Below are positions 19,076 through 29,113 of a DNA stretch of 64,000 bases, piece after piece. This DNA comes from Stutzerimonas stutzeri. Its GTDB lineage: Bacteria; Pseudomonadota; Gammaproteobacteria; Pseudomonadales; Pseudomonadaceae. Both the position numbers and the translations under genes were made by a program. The stretch lies in assembly GCF_024448895.1 (NCBI RefSeq), contig NZ_JAMOIC010000004.1:268281-332280 (forward strand), in the 5' to 3' direction. The notes beneath the pieces are model-generated. The model was not told the origin of the DNA and made no database searches. It was given only the letters and a program-made list of their open reading frames with translations. Position 1 is the stretch's first letter, and every line of letters begins with the position of its first letter.

Positions 19076-20791
19076 TTAGCGATTGGCGCGAGAGTTGATG
19101 AACTCAATGATGTCAGCGGCGGGAATGGCCTGGCTTTCGGCATCTCTACGATGCTTGTATTCCAGTGTGCCATCGGCAAGTCCGCGATCGCCCACAACGA
19201 TGCGGTGCGGAATCCCCACCAACTCCATATCGGCAAATTTGACGCCGGGGCTAGTCTTTTTGTCACGGTCGTCCAGCAGCACTTCGTAGCCGGCTGCGGT
19301 GAGTTCGGCATACAGGTTATCGGTCGCTTCACGAACAGCCGGGTTATCGTATTTCATCGGGACCAGAGCGATCTGGAACGGGGCCAGCGCCTCGGGCCAG
19401 AGTATCCCGCGGTCGTCGTAGTTCTGCTCTATCGCCGCTGCCACGACCCGCGATACGCCGATGCCATAACAGCCCATGGTCAAAATGACCGGCTTGCCAT
19501 TCTCACCCATTACGCTGCAGTTCATCGCTTCACTGTATTTGGTGCCCAGCTGGAAGATGTGACCAACTTCGATGCCGCGCTTGATGATCAGCGTGCCGAG
19601 TCCGTCTGGGCTTGGGTCGCCTGCAACCACGTTTCGAATATCCGCAACTTCCGGTAGCGGCAAGTCTCGCTCCCAGTTGACACCAAAATAATGCTTGTCT
19701 TCCTGGTTGGCGCCTGCCGCAAAATCGCTCATCAGCGCGACCGAGCGATCAATGATGCAGGCAATCGGCAGGTTCAGCGGGCCCAGAGAACCAGGGCCAG
19801 CGCCCATGGTGTCGCGTATCTCAGCCTCTGTCGCGAATACCAGCGGGCTTTCGACCTGTGCCAGATTCCCAGCCTTGATTTCGTTCAGTTCATGATCGCC
19901 ACGAACGATCAATGCGACCAGCTGGCCTTTCTCAGTACCCCGCACAAGCAGGGTTTTGATGGTTTTTTCAATTGGAAGCTGGAATTGCTCAACCAAGGCT
20001 GCAATGGTCTTGCAATTCGGCGTATCCACCAGGCGCAGCTCTTCTGTAGCGGCGCCGCGCTCGGCCTCACGCGGGATCGCCTCGGCTTTCTCGATGTTCG
20101 CCGCGTAGTCGGAGCTGTCGCTGAAGGCGATATCGTCTTCGCCGGAGTCAGCCAACACGTGGAATTCATGCGAGCCAGTGCCGCCGATCGACCCGGTATC
20201 AGCTTGCACAGGTCGGAAGTTCAAACCCAGACGAGTGAAGATATTGCAGTACGCCTGATGCATGCGGTCATAGGTTTCCTGCAGCGACTGCTGGTCCGCA
20301 TGGAAGGAGTAGGCGTCCTTCATCAGAAATTCACGGCCACGCATCAGCCCAAAACGTGGGCGGATTTCGTCGCGAAATTTGGTCTGAATCTGATAGAAGT
20401 TGATCGGCAACTGCTTGTAGCTGTTCAGCTCGTTGCGCGCCAGGTCGGTGATGACTTCTTCGTGGGTAGGACCAACACAAAACTCTCGGTCATGACGATC
20501 TTTCACTCGCAGCAGTTCGGGGCCGTACTGCTCCCAGCGCCCGGATTCCTGCCAGAGTTCAGCTGGCTGGATGGCAGGCATCAGTACTTCCAGCGCGCCG
20601 GCCTTGTTCATCTCGTCGCGAACGATGGCTTCGGCCTTGCGCAGAGCGCGCAACCCCATTGGCATCCAGGTATAGAGGCCCGAAGCCAACTTGCGAATCA
20701 TCCCGGCTCGCAGCATCAGCTGATGGCTGATGACGACGGCGTCGGAAGGCGTTTCTTTGAGGGTCGAGAGCAGGAACTGACTGGTGCGCAT
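19076..20791 (-). CDS. proS: Prolyl-tRNA synthetase
   Basis: A class II synthetase, 571 residues, of the bacterial type with the editing (INS) insertion. Motif 2 region [26 protein letters not shown] (residues about 137-162) and [13 protein letters not shown] are visible. The editing domain spans roughly residues 225-400 ([23 protein letters not shown]), and the C-terminal anticodon-binding part contains [24 protein letters not shown]. It charges tRNA-Pro and clears Ala-tRNA-Pro. Confidence 0.97.
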   Translation of the reverse strand: MRTSQFLLSTLKETPSDAVVISHQLMLRAGMIRKLASGLYTWMPMGLRALRKAEAIVRDEMNKAGALEVLMPAIQPAELWQESGRWEQYGPELLRVKDRHDREFCVGPTHEEVITDLARNELNSYKQLPINFYQIQTKFRDEIRPRFGLMRGREFLMKDAYSFHADQQSLQETYDRMHQAYCNIFTRLGLNFRPVQADTGSIGGTGSHEFHVLADSGEDDIAFSDSSDYAANIEKAEAIPREAERGAATEELRLVDTPNCKTIAALVEQFQLPIEKTIKTLLVRGTEKGQLVALIVRGDHELNEIKAGNLAQVESPLVFATEAEIRDTMGAGPGSLGPLNLPIACIIDRSVALMSDFAAGANQEDKHYFGVNWERDLPLPEVADIRNVVAGDPSPDGLGTLIIKRGIEVGHIFQLGTKYSEAMNCSVMGENGKPVILTMGCYGIGVSRVVAAAIEQNYDDRGILWPEALAPFQIALVPMKYDNPAVREATDNLYAELTAAGYEVLLDDRDKKTSPGVKFADMELVGIPHRIVVGDRGLADGTLEYKHRRDAESQAIPAADIIEFINSRANR

Positions 20792-20887
20792 GTGGCCGTT
20801 GTGTCCTTGCAGAGCGGAATTTGGCTCGGCATTGTACGGCGGTCGCAGTGTGGCGTACAGAATGGTTAGGGAAAGGTGATTGGAGTG

Positions 20888-20924
20888 AAAAAAAGAAGCC
20901 CGGCGGGTGCCGGGCTTCTTTTTT
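20888..20924. terminator. Bidirectional intrinsic terminator downstream of the porin gene
   Basis: A 10-bp perfect stem (GAAGCCCGGC / GCCGGGCTTC, 20895-20918) has a 4-nt loop, seven A on the left and six T on the right, so it works on both strands. It is positioned to end the porin transcript (minus strand). Confidence 0.9.
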
Positions 20925-20952
20925 AACGCGAGTTACAACTGAGTGACCTGGA

Positions 20953-22233
20953 TTACAGGATGCTCAGCGGGTACTCGACGATCAGGCGTACATCTGTGAG
21001 ATCTGAGCTCTCGTAGACTGGCGCGTAATCCGAGTCCGACCAGTACTTGGCATGGCGGAGGCGAAGCGAAAGGTCCTTAGCTGCGCCTTCTTGTACGACG
21101 TACTTGGCTTCAACGTCCCATTCGCGCTCTTCACCGGTACCGGTTGGGGTGCTGATGTCATAACCGCTGATGTAGCGGGTCATGAAGCTCAGGCCCGGCA
21201 CACCGTATGAAGCCATGTTCAGATCGTAACGCGCCTGCCAGGACTTCTCGTCTTCACCGTTGAAGTCGGAGTACTGAACCGAGTTGGCAAGCCACACGGT
21301 ACCGCCGCCATCCACGCCGTATCCATAACCTGCGTCGCCGCTTGAGCGCTGATAAGCCACGGTGAGGCCGTGAGCACCAAAGCTGTATGTGCTAGCCAAG
21401 CTCCAGATGGTGTTGTCGCTATCCGCAGCATCAACGTCGGACTTGTAGATGTTGAAATCGAAAGCCAGCGACTGATCAGCCCCAAGCTCCATGTTGTAAT
21501 TGAGGTTGCCGTAGAACTTCTCGTAGTCCGCCGCCTCATGGACTTCTACGTCGGAGTAGTACAGAGAAGCGCTCAGCGCATCGCTGATTGCGTAAGTACC
21601 ACCCAGGAGGTTGATGCTTTCAAGCGCGCCGCCGTTGGCGCTATCGCTGGCTGTGGCTGCTTGACCGTTCAGGCCTGTGAAGCGGCCAGCATTCAGTTCC
21701 AAGCCTTCGATTTCGCTGCTAGTAATCAGAGACCCTTCGGCGGTCTCGGGCAGAAGGCGGCTGTCATCTGTTGAGAATACGGGTAGAGCAACGAATTGGG
21801 TGCCGTACTTGAGCACGGTATTGGATGCGCGGAACTTGATTGCGGCACCAGCTTCTGAGTAATCATCCTGAGCGCGGCCATCATCGCTTGTGGGGAACAG
21901 GCCGTTGCCGTTGCGGCCTCGGCCTGTGTCCAGCTTGACACCTAGCAGGCCAATGGCGTCGACACCGACGCCGATGGTGCCTTGGGTGAAGCCGGATTCG
22001 AATGTACCAATGAAGCCATGGCCCCATTCTTCACGATAGCTCTGTCCGCGCTCCTCAGTTCCGCCAGCGCCGTTATCACGGAAATCACGGTTCATGTAGA
22101 GATTGCGGTTCAGAATGGTCAGGCTGCTGCCTTCAACGAAGCCTTCCGATTCAGACTGGCTGGACGCCAGTGCCATTTGCGACGTGCCGGCCGCAACGGC
22201 CATGGCGATAACGCTCCACTTCATCACTTTCAT
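20953..22233 (-). CDS. OprD-family outer-membrane porin
   Basis: A 426-residue outer-membrane beta-barrel with a signal peptide MKVMKWSVIAMAVAAGTSQ ending after ALA and mature start SSQSESEGFVEGSSLTILNRN, typical of pseudomonad OprD/Occ channels. The rest is alternating amphipathic beta-strands ending in a terminal hydrophobic strand (LIVEYPLSIL). OprD proteins pass small substrates such as basic amino acids or carboxylates; which one here cannot be told. GGAG lies 9 nt before ATG 22233. It stands alone with its own terminator. Confidence 0.9.
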   Translation of the reverse strand: MKVMKWSVIAMAVAAGTSQMALASSQSESEGFVEGSSLTILNRNLYMNRDFRDNGAGGTEERGQSYREEWGHGFIGTFESGFTQGTIGVGVDAIGLLGVKLDTGRGRNGNGLFPTSDDGRAQDDYSEAGAAIKFRASNTVLKYGTQFVALPVFSTDDSRLLPETAEGSLITSSEIEGLELNAGRFTGLNGQAATASDSANGGALESINLLGGTYAISDALSASLYYSDVEVHEAADYEKFYGNLNYNMELGADQSLAFDFNIYKSDVDAADSDNTIWSLASTYSFGAHGLTVAYQRSSGDAGYGYGVDGGGTVWLANSVQYSDFNGEDEKSWQARYDLNMASYGVPGLSFMTRYISGYDISTPTGTGEEREWDVEAKYVVQEGAAKDLSLRLRHAKYWSDSDYAPVYESSDLTDVRLIVEYPLSIL

Positions 22234-22695
22234 TCGTGATTGCTCCTTTGGTTTCAAATTGGTGCTTGCTTTCCAGCGTGCGCCGGAAAGAGGCATCTTT
22301 ATTTTCGGTATACAAGCTCAATTGAGTCCTTTGTTTGCCCAACTGGTAGAGACCAGCAGCAAGCCCTGGAATGTATCTCCGAGAATTACTGTGTAGCTGG
22401 GTAAACTAGCGCCAGCAAGCTTAACTCAGCTATTTCCGATTTTCCTCCCCCTCCCGCGGTGGTTTTTTACCTTACAGCAAGAAGTGTGCACAAATCGGAA
22501 ACGCCGGCTTATGGGGAGATTTTCACTCGGTGGGTGCCGCGGAGCGCGCCAAAGCTGGGCTGGGAAGCCGTGTGAGCGCACTGTGCTGGTGCGTCGGTCT
22601 TGCCAGCGATGAAGGTCTGCTGAGTTATTCTTTTTGCGAACGTTACCCCCGCCATGTGTGGTGGTTGATTTTCATCAAAAAATTGGAGAGCCGTT
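22234..22695. other. Long divergent intergenic region (462 bp)
   Basis: I see no convincing gene. It contains a perfect 10-bp inverted repeat (22433-22442 with 22492-22501, arms TTTCCGATTT / AAATCGGAAA), a pyrimidine-rich tract near 22441-22470 and the ribosome-binding site GGAGAG of the HIT gene. Porin and HIT gene promoters must lie here. Confidence 0.5.
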
Positions 22696-23118
22696 ATGTT
22701 CGTTCTCGATACACGCCTGGAGCAGGACACGCTGTTCATTGGGGACTTTGCATTGTGTCGGTTGTTGTTGATGAATGATGCGAGCTATTCCTGGTTCGTT
22801 CTCGTGCCCCGGCTTGAGGAGGTCAGCGAGGTTTTTCAGCTGAGCGCCGCGGATCAGCAGCTTTTATGGCAAGAGACGTCGGCATTTGCCGAGATAGTTA
22901 AAGATACCTTTGGTGCGGACAAGATGAATATTGCGACCCTGGGCAATGTGGTCAGTCAGCTGCACGTTCACGTCATCGCTAGACGTCGGGATGATGCAGC
23001 ATGGCCCGCACCGGTATGGGGCCGTCATCCTGCTAGCCCGTATGCTGCAGAGCAGGTCGAGGCAATCAAGCGGAAGCTCAAATTGGTACTGACCGACAAC
23101 TTCACGTTCGCGGAGTGA
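22696..23118 (+). CDS. HIT-domain protein
   Basis: A 140-residue histidine-triad protein of the nucleotide hydrolase/transferase superfamily. The triad is LHVHVIAR near residues 91-98 (H-phi-H-phi; the first two His are preserved and the third position reads Ile-Ala-Arg rather than His, as in several HIT subfamilies). TNPMW-like features are absent, so it differs from HinT. Overlapping slyX downstream (GTGA) indicates an operon. The substrate is unknown. Confidence 0.85.
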   Translation: MFVLDTRLEQDTLFIGDFALCRLLLMNDASYSWFVLVPRLEEVSEVFQLSAADQQLLWQETSAFAEIVKDTFGADKMNIATLGNVVSQLHVHVIARRRDDAAWPAPVWGRHPASPYAAEQVEAIKRKLKLVLTDNFTFAE

Positions 23119-23330
23119 GTGATATGGAGATTGAGCAGCGTATAGCTGATCTGGAAGCCCGCTTGGCATTTCAGGATGACACCATCCAGACATTGAATGA
23201 TGTGCTTGTCGCGCAGCAGCGCAGCTTAGATCGGCTGCAGGCGCAGCTCGGTTTGCTGGCGAGGCGGCAGGAGGACATGCAAGGTAGGTTGGGCGGCGAC
23301 GAGGATGAAGCACCTCCGCCGCATTATTGA
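23115..23330 (+). CDS. slyX: SlyX-family coiled-coil protein
   Basis: A 71-residue protein starting at GTG 23115 (4-nt overlap with the HIT stop); ATG 23124 is an alternative. The sequence IEQRIADLEARLAFQDDTIQTLND is the SlyX signature. It is predicted to be a continuous coiled coil to about residue 55 with an acidic/proline tail ending PPPHY. The cellular role of SlyX is unclear. A strong 13-bp hairpin follows. Confidence 0.88.
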   Translation: MSDMEIEQRIADLEARLAFQDDTIQTLNDVLVAQQRSLDRLQAQLGLLARRQEDMQGRLGGDEDEAPPPHY

Positions 23331-23357
23331 TCAGAGTGTTTAGCGGAGGCGGGCGTA

Positions 23358-23388
23358 CTGCGGCAGGACTTGAACAGTCCTGCCGCAG
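23358..23388. terminator. 13-bp perfect hairpin between slyX and the cold-shock-domain gene
   Basis: Arms CTGCGGCAGGACT (23358-23370) and its exact complement (23376-23388) have a 5-nt loop and sit between convergent genes. There is no T-tract, but the stem strength and position suggest bidirectional termination or RNA 3'-end protection. Confidence 0.55.
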
Positions 23389-23392
23389 ATGA

Positions 23393-24031
23393 TCACTGAC
23401 CTGGTTGAGCGGCGACGACGTCTTCGGCCTGTAGGCCCTTGTCACGCATCATGATGGTGAATTCGACACGCTGACCTTCGACCAGAACGCGATGGCCTTC
23501 ACCGCGGATCGCCCGGAAATGGACGAATACATCGTCACCGCTGTCCCGGGAAATAAAGCCGAAGCCTTTCGATGTGTTGAACCACTTGACGGTGCCTCTC
23601 TCGCGACCGGCGGCCGGCACGACTGCATTAGCCTGCTGGGTTCTGCGCGGCGTCGATGCTGTATTGCGATGGGGTGTCACGGTAGCCTTGGATTGAGTCG
23701 TTGCAAGCTGCAGCAATACGGCGATCAGTGCGAGCACAAGGCTGGCGAGCGTCGCAGGTTGGTCGGCAAATTCCGACATTGGGATCAACAATACCGCGGC
23801 CTGTATTGCCGCAGCAGCGATCAGCAATACGGATGCACCTAGCAGGATGGGGCGGTTCCGGCCATCGGTAGCCAGCTGCACGTTTGACGCGAACTGAACG
23901 TTCAGCAAACCAAGCAACATCAAGCAAAGCGCTTCTGGCTGTACCAGAAATGGCGTTCCGCCAGTCAGGCTGGGGACGAATGACAGTACAAGGGCGGCGA
24001 CGCCCGTTAACACATGGATGATCTTAAGCAT
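23393..24031 (-). CDS. Membrane-anchored cold-shock-domain protein
   Basis: A 212-residue protein of unusual build. Residues 1-125 hold about four hydrophobic segments (starting [18 protein letters not shown]), then a basic linker (about residues 126-145), then a complete cold-shock domain: [18 protein letters not shown] (RNP1 KGFGFI) and DVFVHFRAI (RNP2). The domain should bind single-stranded RNA or DNA near the inner membrane. ATG 24031 precedes the first membrane segment; an upstream start at 24085 adds 18 poorly supported residues. It stands alone, and its function beyond the domain is unknown. Confidence 0.82.
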   Translation of the reverse strand: MLKIIHVLTGVAALVLSFVPSLTGGTPFLVQPEALCLMLLGLLNVQFASNVQLATDGRNRPILLGASVLLIAAAAIQAAVLLIPMSEFADQPATLASLVLALIAVLLQLATTQSKATVTPHRNTASTPRRTQQANAVVPAAGRERGTVKWFNTSKGFGFISRDSGDDVFVHFRAIRGEGHRVLVEGQRVEFTIMMRDKGLQAEDVVAAQPGQ

Positions 24032-24315
24032 CGTTAATGGCTCACGGTTAAATAGCACGACTGAAAGCGGCAGGCATAAGGGCATGTTGAGAAGCTGAGC
24101 GGGAGAGTGGAGCGATCGCTCGTAATTGATGGTGCCCAGCCTGCGGCGCGCGCGAATTTAACAGTAAAGGAGGGCGCGGCTCAAATCGCTGCCTTTTAGA
24201 AAGGAAGAGGAAACGGCTGACTCGCCTTGCTCGACTCATCAGATATGGAGGTGACAGCGTAAGTGAAATAGCCGCGCGGGGGCGGCTATCGGATCGGCGA
24301 GGCCATGCGGCAGCG

Positions 24316-24786
24316 TTACGCGGCCAGCAGGCTGCGCAGCATCCATGCAGTTTTCTCGTGGATCTGCATGCGCTGGGTCAGCAAGTCGGCAGTAGGTTCG
24401 TCGCTTACCTTCTCCAGAAGAGGGAAGATTCCCCGCGCTGTCCGTACGACCGCTTCCTGGCCTTCGACCAGCAACTTGATCATTTCATCAGCAGACGGAA
24501 TGCCTTCCTGCTCTTTAATCGACGACAGCTTGGAGTAGGCCGCGTAGGTGCCTGGCGCAGGAAATCCCAGTGCGCGAATGCGCTCGGCGATGTCGTCCAC
24601 GGCCACAGCGAGCTCGGTGTACTGGGTTTCGAACATAGTGTGGAGCGTGTTGAACATCGGTCCGGTCACGTTCCAGTGGAAGTTGTGAGTCTTGAGATAC
24701 AGCGTGTAGGTATCAGCCAGCAGGCGGGACAAACCTTCCGCGATTGCGGCGCGATCCTGTTCGGCAATACCAATGTCGATTTCCAT
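24316..24786 (-). CDS. dps: Dps-family ferritin-like protein
   Basis: A 156-residue DNA-protection/iron-storage protein. The ferroxidase region [25 protein letters not shown] (residues about 35-60) and [22 protein letters not shown] are characteristic. It forms dodecamers that oxidise iron with peroxide and can compact DNA. GGGAGAG lies 6 nt before ATG 24786. The N-terminal tail is short and not Lys-rich, so direct DNA binding is uncertain. Confidence 0.93.
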   Translation of the reverse strand: MEIDIGIAEQDRAAIAEGLSRLLADTYTLYLKTHNFHWNVTGPMFNTLHTMFETQYTELAVAVDDIAERIRALGFPAPGTYAAYSKLSSIKEQEGIPSADEMIKLLVEGQEAVVRTARGIFPLLEKVSDEPTADLLTQRMQIHEKTAWMLRSLLAA

Positions 24787-25158
24787 GGTTCTCTCCCGTT
24801 TTGATGAATTCAAAGGCATTTATGCCAGAAATTGAAGGCACATAGTGAAGCGGTAAACTGTCGCCAGCCTCGATGTTCGTTTGAAGGACTTGACCAGCTT
24901 CGGTTCAAAAGTGATCGCTATCGTGTTGATTGCCTGAGGCTATCGGCGCCGGCTGCGTTGAGGCAATTATGCAGATATAATCCCGCGCTTGTATCGGGCG
25001 GCTCGTTTGTCTCAAGGGCCAGGCGCGCATCGATCCCCGCAGTTACCTGCCTGCGACCTCAGGCTAGCTGCTCAGTGTGCGCTGTTAATGGAGCCGTCTG
25101 TCCAATCGCGAGTCGAGCGATCCTACGAATTTTCAAGATACGAGAAGCGAACCCCACC
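24787..25158. other. dps/aspS divergent intergenic region
   Basis: 372 bp without a recognisable gene. It holds the promoters of dps and aspS. A perfect TATAAT at 24976-24981 on the plus strand is the likely aspS -10, giving a leader of roughly 170 nt; no T-box or other known leader structure was recognised. Confidence 0.5.
24976..24981 (+). promoter_or_regulatory. Candidate -10 box for aspS
   Basis: Consensus TATAAT upstream of aspS; the -35 region at normal spacing matches poorly, so the assignment is tentative. Confidence 0.45.
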
Positions 25159-26934
25159 ATGATGCGCAGCCACTATTGCGGCCAGTTGAACGAAAGCCTG
25201 GACGGCCAGGAAATTACTCTATGCGGTTGGGTTCATCGCCGCCGTGACCACGGCGGGGTCATCTTCCTCGACATTCGTGATCGTGAAGGTCTGGCTCAGG
25301 TCGTGTTCGACCCGGATCGCGCGGAAACCTTCGCTGCGGCGGATAAAGTACGTAGCGAATACGTCGTCAAGATCATTGGCAAGGTGCGTCTGCGTCCGGC
25401 CGGAGCAGTCAACCCCAACATGACTTCCGGTGCCATCGAAGTTCTGGGTTACGAACTGGAAGTATTGAATGAGGCAGAAACGCCGCCGTTCCCCCTCAAT
25501 GAATACAGCGATGTGGGCGAAGAAACCCGCCTGCGCTACCGATTCATCGATCTGCGCCGTCCGGAGATGGCGGAGAAGCTCAAGCTACGTTCGAGCATTA
25601 CCACCAGCATCCGTCGGTACCTCGACGAGAATGGTTTTCTCGATGTAGAAACCCCCATTCTTGGCCGTCCGACACCTGAGGGCGCACGCGACTATCTGGT
25701 CCCAAGTCGTACCTATCCGGGTCACTTTTTTGCCTTGCCGCAGTCGCCGCAACTGTTCAAACAGTTGCTGATGGTGGCTGGCTTCGATCGTTACTACCAG
25801 ATTGCCAAGTGCTTCCGTGACGAAGACTTGCGTGCTGACCGTCAGCCGGAATTTACCCAGATCGACATCGAAACCAGTTTCCTCGATGAGTCCGACATCA
25901 TCGGCATTACCGAAGGCATGGTGCGCAAGCTGTTCAAGGAAGTGTTGGGTGTCGAGTTCGGCGACTTCCCGCACATGCCTTTCGAAGAAGCGATGCGCAG
26001 GTATGGCTCGGACAAGCCAGATCTGCGAATCCCGCTCGAGTTGGTTGACGTCGCAGACCAACTGCAAGAAGTGGAATTCAAGGTTTTCAGCGGTCCGGCC
26101 AACGATCCGAAATGCCGCGTCGCCGCACTTCGTGTGCCCGGTGGCGCCAGCATGCCGCGTAAGCAGATCGACGATTACACGAAGTTCGTCGGCATCTACG
26201 GCGCCAAGGGGTTGGCCTACATCAAGGTCAACGAGCGAGCCAAGGGCGTTGAAGGCCTGCAGTCGCCCATCGTCAAAAACATCCCGGAAGACAAGCTCAA
26301 CGTCATCCTTGATCGAGTGGGTGCGGTCGATGGCGATATCGTCTTCTTCGGTGCTGACAAAGCCAAGATCGTCTCTGAAGCGCTCGGCGCGCTGCGCATC
26401 AAACTTGGCCATGACCTCAAGCTGCTGACTTGCGAGTGGGCGCCAATGTGGGTCGTCGACTTCCCGATGTTCGAAGAGAACGATGACGGCTCTCTGAGTG
26501 CGCTGCACCACCCGTTCACTGCACCCAAGTGCTCGCCTGCAGAACTCGAGGCCAATCCGGCCGGCGCGCTGTCGCGAGCTTACGACATGGTGCTTAACGG
26601 CACCGAGCTGGGCGGGGGTTCGATCCGTATTCACCGCAAGGAAATGCAGCAGACCGTGTTCCGCATCCTGGGCATTGATGAAGCGGAGCAGGACGAGAAG
26701 TTCGGCTTCCTGCTCGATGCGCTCAAGTTCGGTGCTCCGCCACATGGCGGCCTGGCATTCGGCCTTGATCGCCTGGTGATGTTGATGACTGGCGCGCAAT
26801 CCATTCGCGAAGTGATCGCCTTCCCTAAGACTCAAAGTGCTGCGGACGTGATGACGCAGGCGCCGGGCTCAGTGGACGGCAAGGCATTGCGAGAGCTTCA
26901 CATTCGCCTGCGCGAGCAACCGAAGGCCGAATGA
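25159..26934 (+). CDS. aspS: Aspartyl-tRNA synthetase
   Basis: A class IIb synthetase with 591 residues, the usual pseudomonad length, beginning [18 protein letters not shown]. The OB-fold anticodon domain spans residues about 1-105, motif 2 is [19 protein letters not shown], the bacterial GAD insertion covers roughly 290-420, and motif 3 is [13 protein letters not shown]. His31 and a nearby Gly (residue 82) match residues linked to non-discriminating AspRS in P. aeruginosa, so it may also charge tRNA-Asn. It heads the forward block aspS-yebC-ruvCAB. Confidence 0.97.
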   Translation: MMRSHYCGQLNESLDGQEITLCGWVHRRRDHGGVIFLDIRDREGLAQVVFDPDRAETFAAADKVRSEYVVKIIGKVRLRPAGAVNPNMTSGAIEVLGYELEVLNEAETPPFPLNEYSDVGEETRLRYRFIDLRRPEMAEKLKLRSSITTSIRRYLDENGFLDVETPILGRPTPEGARDYLVPSRTYPGHFFALPQSPQLFKQLLMVAGFDRYYQIAKCFRDEDLRADRQPEFTQIDIETSFLDESDIIGITEGMVRKLFKEVLGVEFGDFPHMPFEEAMRRYGSDKPDLRIPLELVDVADQLQEVEFKVFSGPANDPKCRVAALRVPGGASMPRKQIDDYTKFVGIYGAKGLAYIKVNERAKGVEGLQSPIVKNIPEDKLNVILDRVGAVDGDIVFFGADKAKIVSEALGALRIKLGHDLKLLTCEWAPMWVVDFPMFEENDDGSLSALHHPFTAPKCSPAELEANPAGALSRAYDMVLNGTELGGGSIRIHRKEMQQTVFRILGIDEAEQDEKFGFLLDALKFGAPPHGGLAFGLDRLVMLMTGAQSIREVIAFPKTQSAADVMTQAPGSVDGKALRELHIRLREQPKAE

Positions 26935-26944
26935 TGGCGTGCTG

Positions 26945-26966
26945 GAGCCCAGGGAAACCTGGGCTC
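26945..26966 (+). terminator. Hairpin after aspS
   Basis: Perfect 9-bp stem (GAGCCCAGG / CCTGGGCTC) with a GAAA tetraloop, followed by TTGGTTT. It is 10 bp past the aspS stop and could be a leaky terminator between aspS and yebC. Confidence 0.5.
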
Positions 26967-27010
26967 TTGGTTTCAGCAAGAGAAAAGTTGATCAGAAAGG
27001 GAGGCAGTTA

Positions 27011-27757
27011 ATGGCTGGTCATTCCAAATGGGCCAACATCAAACATCGCAAGGGTCGCCAGGACGCCAAGCGCGGCAAGATCTTCACCAAGATCATTCGC
27101 GAGCTGACTGTAGCGGCGAAGAGCGGACCGATACCTGCGGACAATCCGCGTCTGCGTCTGGCAGTCGATAAAGCCCTTGTCGCCAATATGACGCGCGACA
27201 CCATCGACCGCGCCATCGCACGTGGGGCCGGCACCAATGATGCCGACAATATGGCGGAGCTGACCTACGAGGGTTACGCGCCAAGCGGTGTTGCGATCAT
27301 CGTCGAGGCCATGACCGACAACCGTAATCGTACGGCGGCCGAAGTGCGACATGCCTTCAGCAAGCACGGCGGCAACCTCGGTACGGACGGCTCGGTCGCC
27401 TACATGTTCGATCGCAAGGGTCAGATCAGTTTCGCCTCGGGCGTAAACGAGGACGCATTGATGGAAGCGGCTCTTGAAGCTGGAGCCGACGACGTCGAGA
27501 TGGGTGACGACGGATCGGCATTGGTTTCCACCAGCTTTGCCGACTTCCACGCAGTGAACGAGGCGCTGACAGCGGCAGGTTTCAAGGGCGAGGAGGCGGA
27601 TATAGCCATGATCCCCTCCATTGCTGCTCCGCTTGGCGACGTCGAAACCGCGCAGAAGGTTCTGCGCCTGATCGATGCGTTGGAAGACCTGGATGACGTA
27701 CAAAACGTCTACCACAACGCGGAAATATCAGACGAGATCCTGGAACAGCTGGACTGA
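27011..27757 (+). CDS. yebC: YebC/PmpR-type regulator or translation factor
   Basis: A 248-residue YebC/TACO1 family protein, with the N terminus [20 protein letters not shown] nearly invariant in the family. Members act as DNA-binding regulators (PmpR represses quorum sensing in P. aeruginosa) and recent work on relatives implicates them in translating difficult proline-containing sequences. GGGAGG precedes ATG 27011. Its position just upstream of ruvC is conserved in proteobacteria. Confidence 0.93.
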   Translation: MAGHSKWANIKHRKGRQDAKRGKIFTKIIRELTVAAKSGPIPADNPRLRLAVDKALVANMTRDTIDRAIARGAGTNDADNMAELTYEGYAPSGVAIIVEAMTDNRNRTAAEVRHAFSKHGGNLGTDGSVAYMFDRKGQISFASGVNEDALMEAALEAGADDVEMGDDGSALVSTSFADFHAVNEALTAAGFKGEEADIAMIPSIAAPLGDVETAQKVLRLIDALEDLDDVQNVYHNAEISDEILEQLD

Positions 27758-27775
27758 TTGGCCTCAGATCCCGAT

Positions 27776-27808
27776 GCCGGAAGTGCCCTGTTGCGCTTCC
27801 GGCTTTTT
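27776..27808 (+). terminator. Intrinsic terminator after yebC
   Basis: An 8-bp stem (GCCGGAAG, 27776-27783 / CTTCCGGC, 27796-27803) with a 12-nt loop and five T follows the yebC stop by 18 bp, which separates yebC from ruvC. Confidence 0.8.
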
Positions 27809-27900
27809 ATCGCCTGATCCAGGACTGGGTTTTGACTCTGGCCGGAGCGTTGCGACCTCCCTATACTCACGCCTGGATAAATAAACAGTGCGGCAATGGC

Positions 27901-28425
27901 ATGACGCTCATTCTAGGGATTGACCCTGGTTCAAGAATCACTGGCTATGGTGTGGTGCGAGATACGGGTCGCAGTTGCGAGTACGTAGCATCCGGTTGTA
28001 TCCGCACCGGGAGCGGTGAATTATCCGCCCGATTGCAGGCGGTGTTTGTCGGGGTCAGCGAAGTGATTCGTTTACATGGCCCGGTGACCATGGGCATCGA
28101 GCAGGTGTTCATGGCGCGCAATGCAGATTCAGCACTCAAGCTCGGCCAGGCCCGTGGTGCAGCAATCGTCGCCGCGGCGGAACAGGGGCTGGAGATTGCT
28201 GAGTACACCGCTACGCAGGTCAAGCAGGCGATCGCCGGAACGGGCGGCGCGGACAAGCAGCAAGTGCAGATGATGGTCATGCACCTTCTCAAGTTGATTC
28301 AGAAACCGCAGATTGACGCGTCCGATGCCCTGGCGATCGCGCTGTGTCATGCCCATCATCGTCAAAGCCTTATTCCGCATGGGCTTGCTGGCGCCAAGCG
28401 AAGAGGCGGGCGCCTGCGGCTGTAA
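27901..28425 (+). CDS. ruvC: Holliday junction resolvase RuvC
   Basis: The endonuclease that cuts Holliday junctions after RuvAB migration. It has 174 residues with acidic catalytic residues visible in [14 protein letters not shown] (Asp8), MGIEQVF (Glu about 68) and [15 protein letters not shown] (two Asp about 140-143). The ATG at 27901 matches the family start [10 protein letters not shown]. It is first of ruvC-ruvA-ruvB. Confidence 0.96.
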   Translation: MTLILGIDPGSRITGYGVVRDTGRSCEYVASGCIRTGSGELSARLQAVFVGVSEVIRLHGPVTMGIEQVFMARNADSALKLGQARGAAIVAAAEQGLEIAEYTATQVKQAIAGTGGADKQQVQMMVMHLLKLIQKPQIDASDALAIALCHAHHRQSLIPHGLAGAKRRGGRLRL

Positions 28426-28507
28426 TTCGTCGTCCCGATGCCGTCGTCGGGGAAGATAGTTGAACGCTACGGCCCGCTGTATGCCGGTCGAACGAGGACG
28501 CACCGCA

Positions 28508-29113
28508 GTGATTGGACGCTTACGTGGCACATTGGCGGAAAAGCAGCCGCCGCATCTGATACTTGAAGTCAATGGCGTCGGTTATGAGCTTGAAGTTCCC
28601 ATGACCACTCTGTATCGGCTGCCCTCGGTGGGGGAGCCGGTCACGCTTCATACACATCTCGTTGTGCGCGAAGACGCGCATCTGCTGTATGGCTTTGCGG
28701 AAAAGCGCGATCGAGAGCTTTTTCGGGAGCTGATCAGGCTCAATGGTGTAGGCCCGAAGCTTGCCCTGGCACTCATGTCCGGGCTCGAGGTCGATGAGCT
28801 GGTCCGCTGTGTTCAGGCGCAAGATACATCTGTGCTGGTGAAGATCCCGGGTGTCGGCAAAAAGACCGCCGAGCGTCTGCTGGTCGAATTGAAAGATCGC
28901 TTCAAGGCTTGGGAGACCATGCCGTCCATCGCCAACCTGGTGGTGGAACCCCGCGGGACTGTGGCAGTCTCAAGCGCCGAGACAGATGCGGTCAGCGCAT
29001 TGATCTCCCTTGGTTTCAAGCCGCAAGAGGCGAGCCGTGCCGTATCCGCCGTGCAGGAAGACGATTTGAGCAGTGAAGACCTGATCCGCCGTGCGTTGAA
29101 GGGAATGGTCTAG
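28508..29113 (+). CDS. ruvA: Holliday junction helicase subunit RuvA
   Basis: 201 residues starting at GTG 28508 (family start [15 protein letters not shown], read as Met). It contains the N-terminal OB fold, the double helix-hairpin-helix region ([15 protein letters not shown] and [19 protein letters not shown], residues about 78-145) and the C-terminal RuvB-binding domain [14 protein letters not shown]. The stop TAG shares its last base with the GTG of ruvB. Confidence 0.96.
   Translation: MIGRLRGTLAEKQPPHLILEVNGVGYELEVPMTTLYRLPSVGEPVTLHTHLVVREDAHLLYGFAEKRDRELFRELIRLNGVGPKLALALMSGLEVDELVRCVQAQDTSVLVKIPGVGKKTAERLLVELKDRFKAWETMPSIANLVVEPRGTVAVSSAETDAVSALISLGFKPQEASRAVSAVQEDDLSSEDLIRRALKGMV

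Noticed and set aside
19691-20869. 392-codon open frame antisense to proS
   Set aside because: Shadow of the prolyl-tRNA synthetase gene; no recognisable domain.
25585-26835. 416-codon open frame antisense to aspS
   Set aside because: High G+C makes long antisense frames; the plus-strand AspRS is complete and unmistakable.
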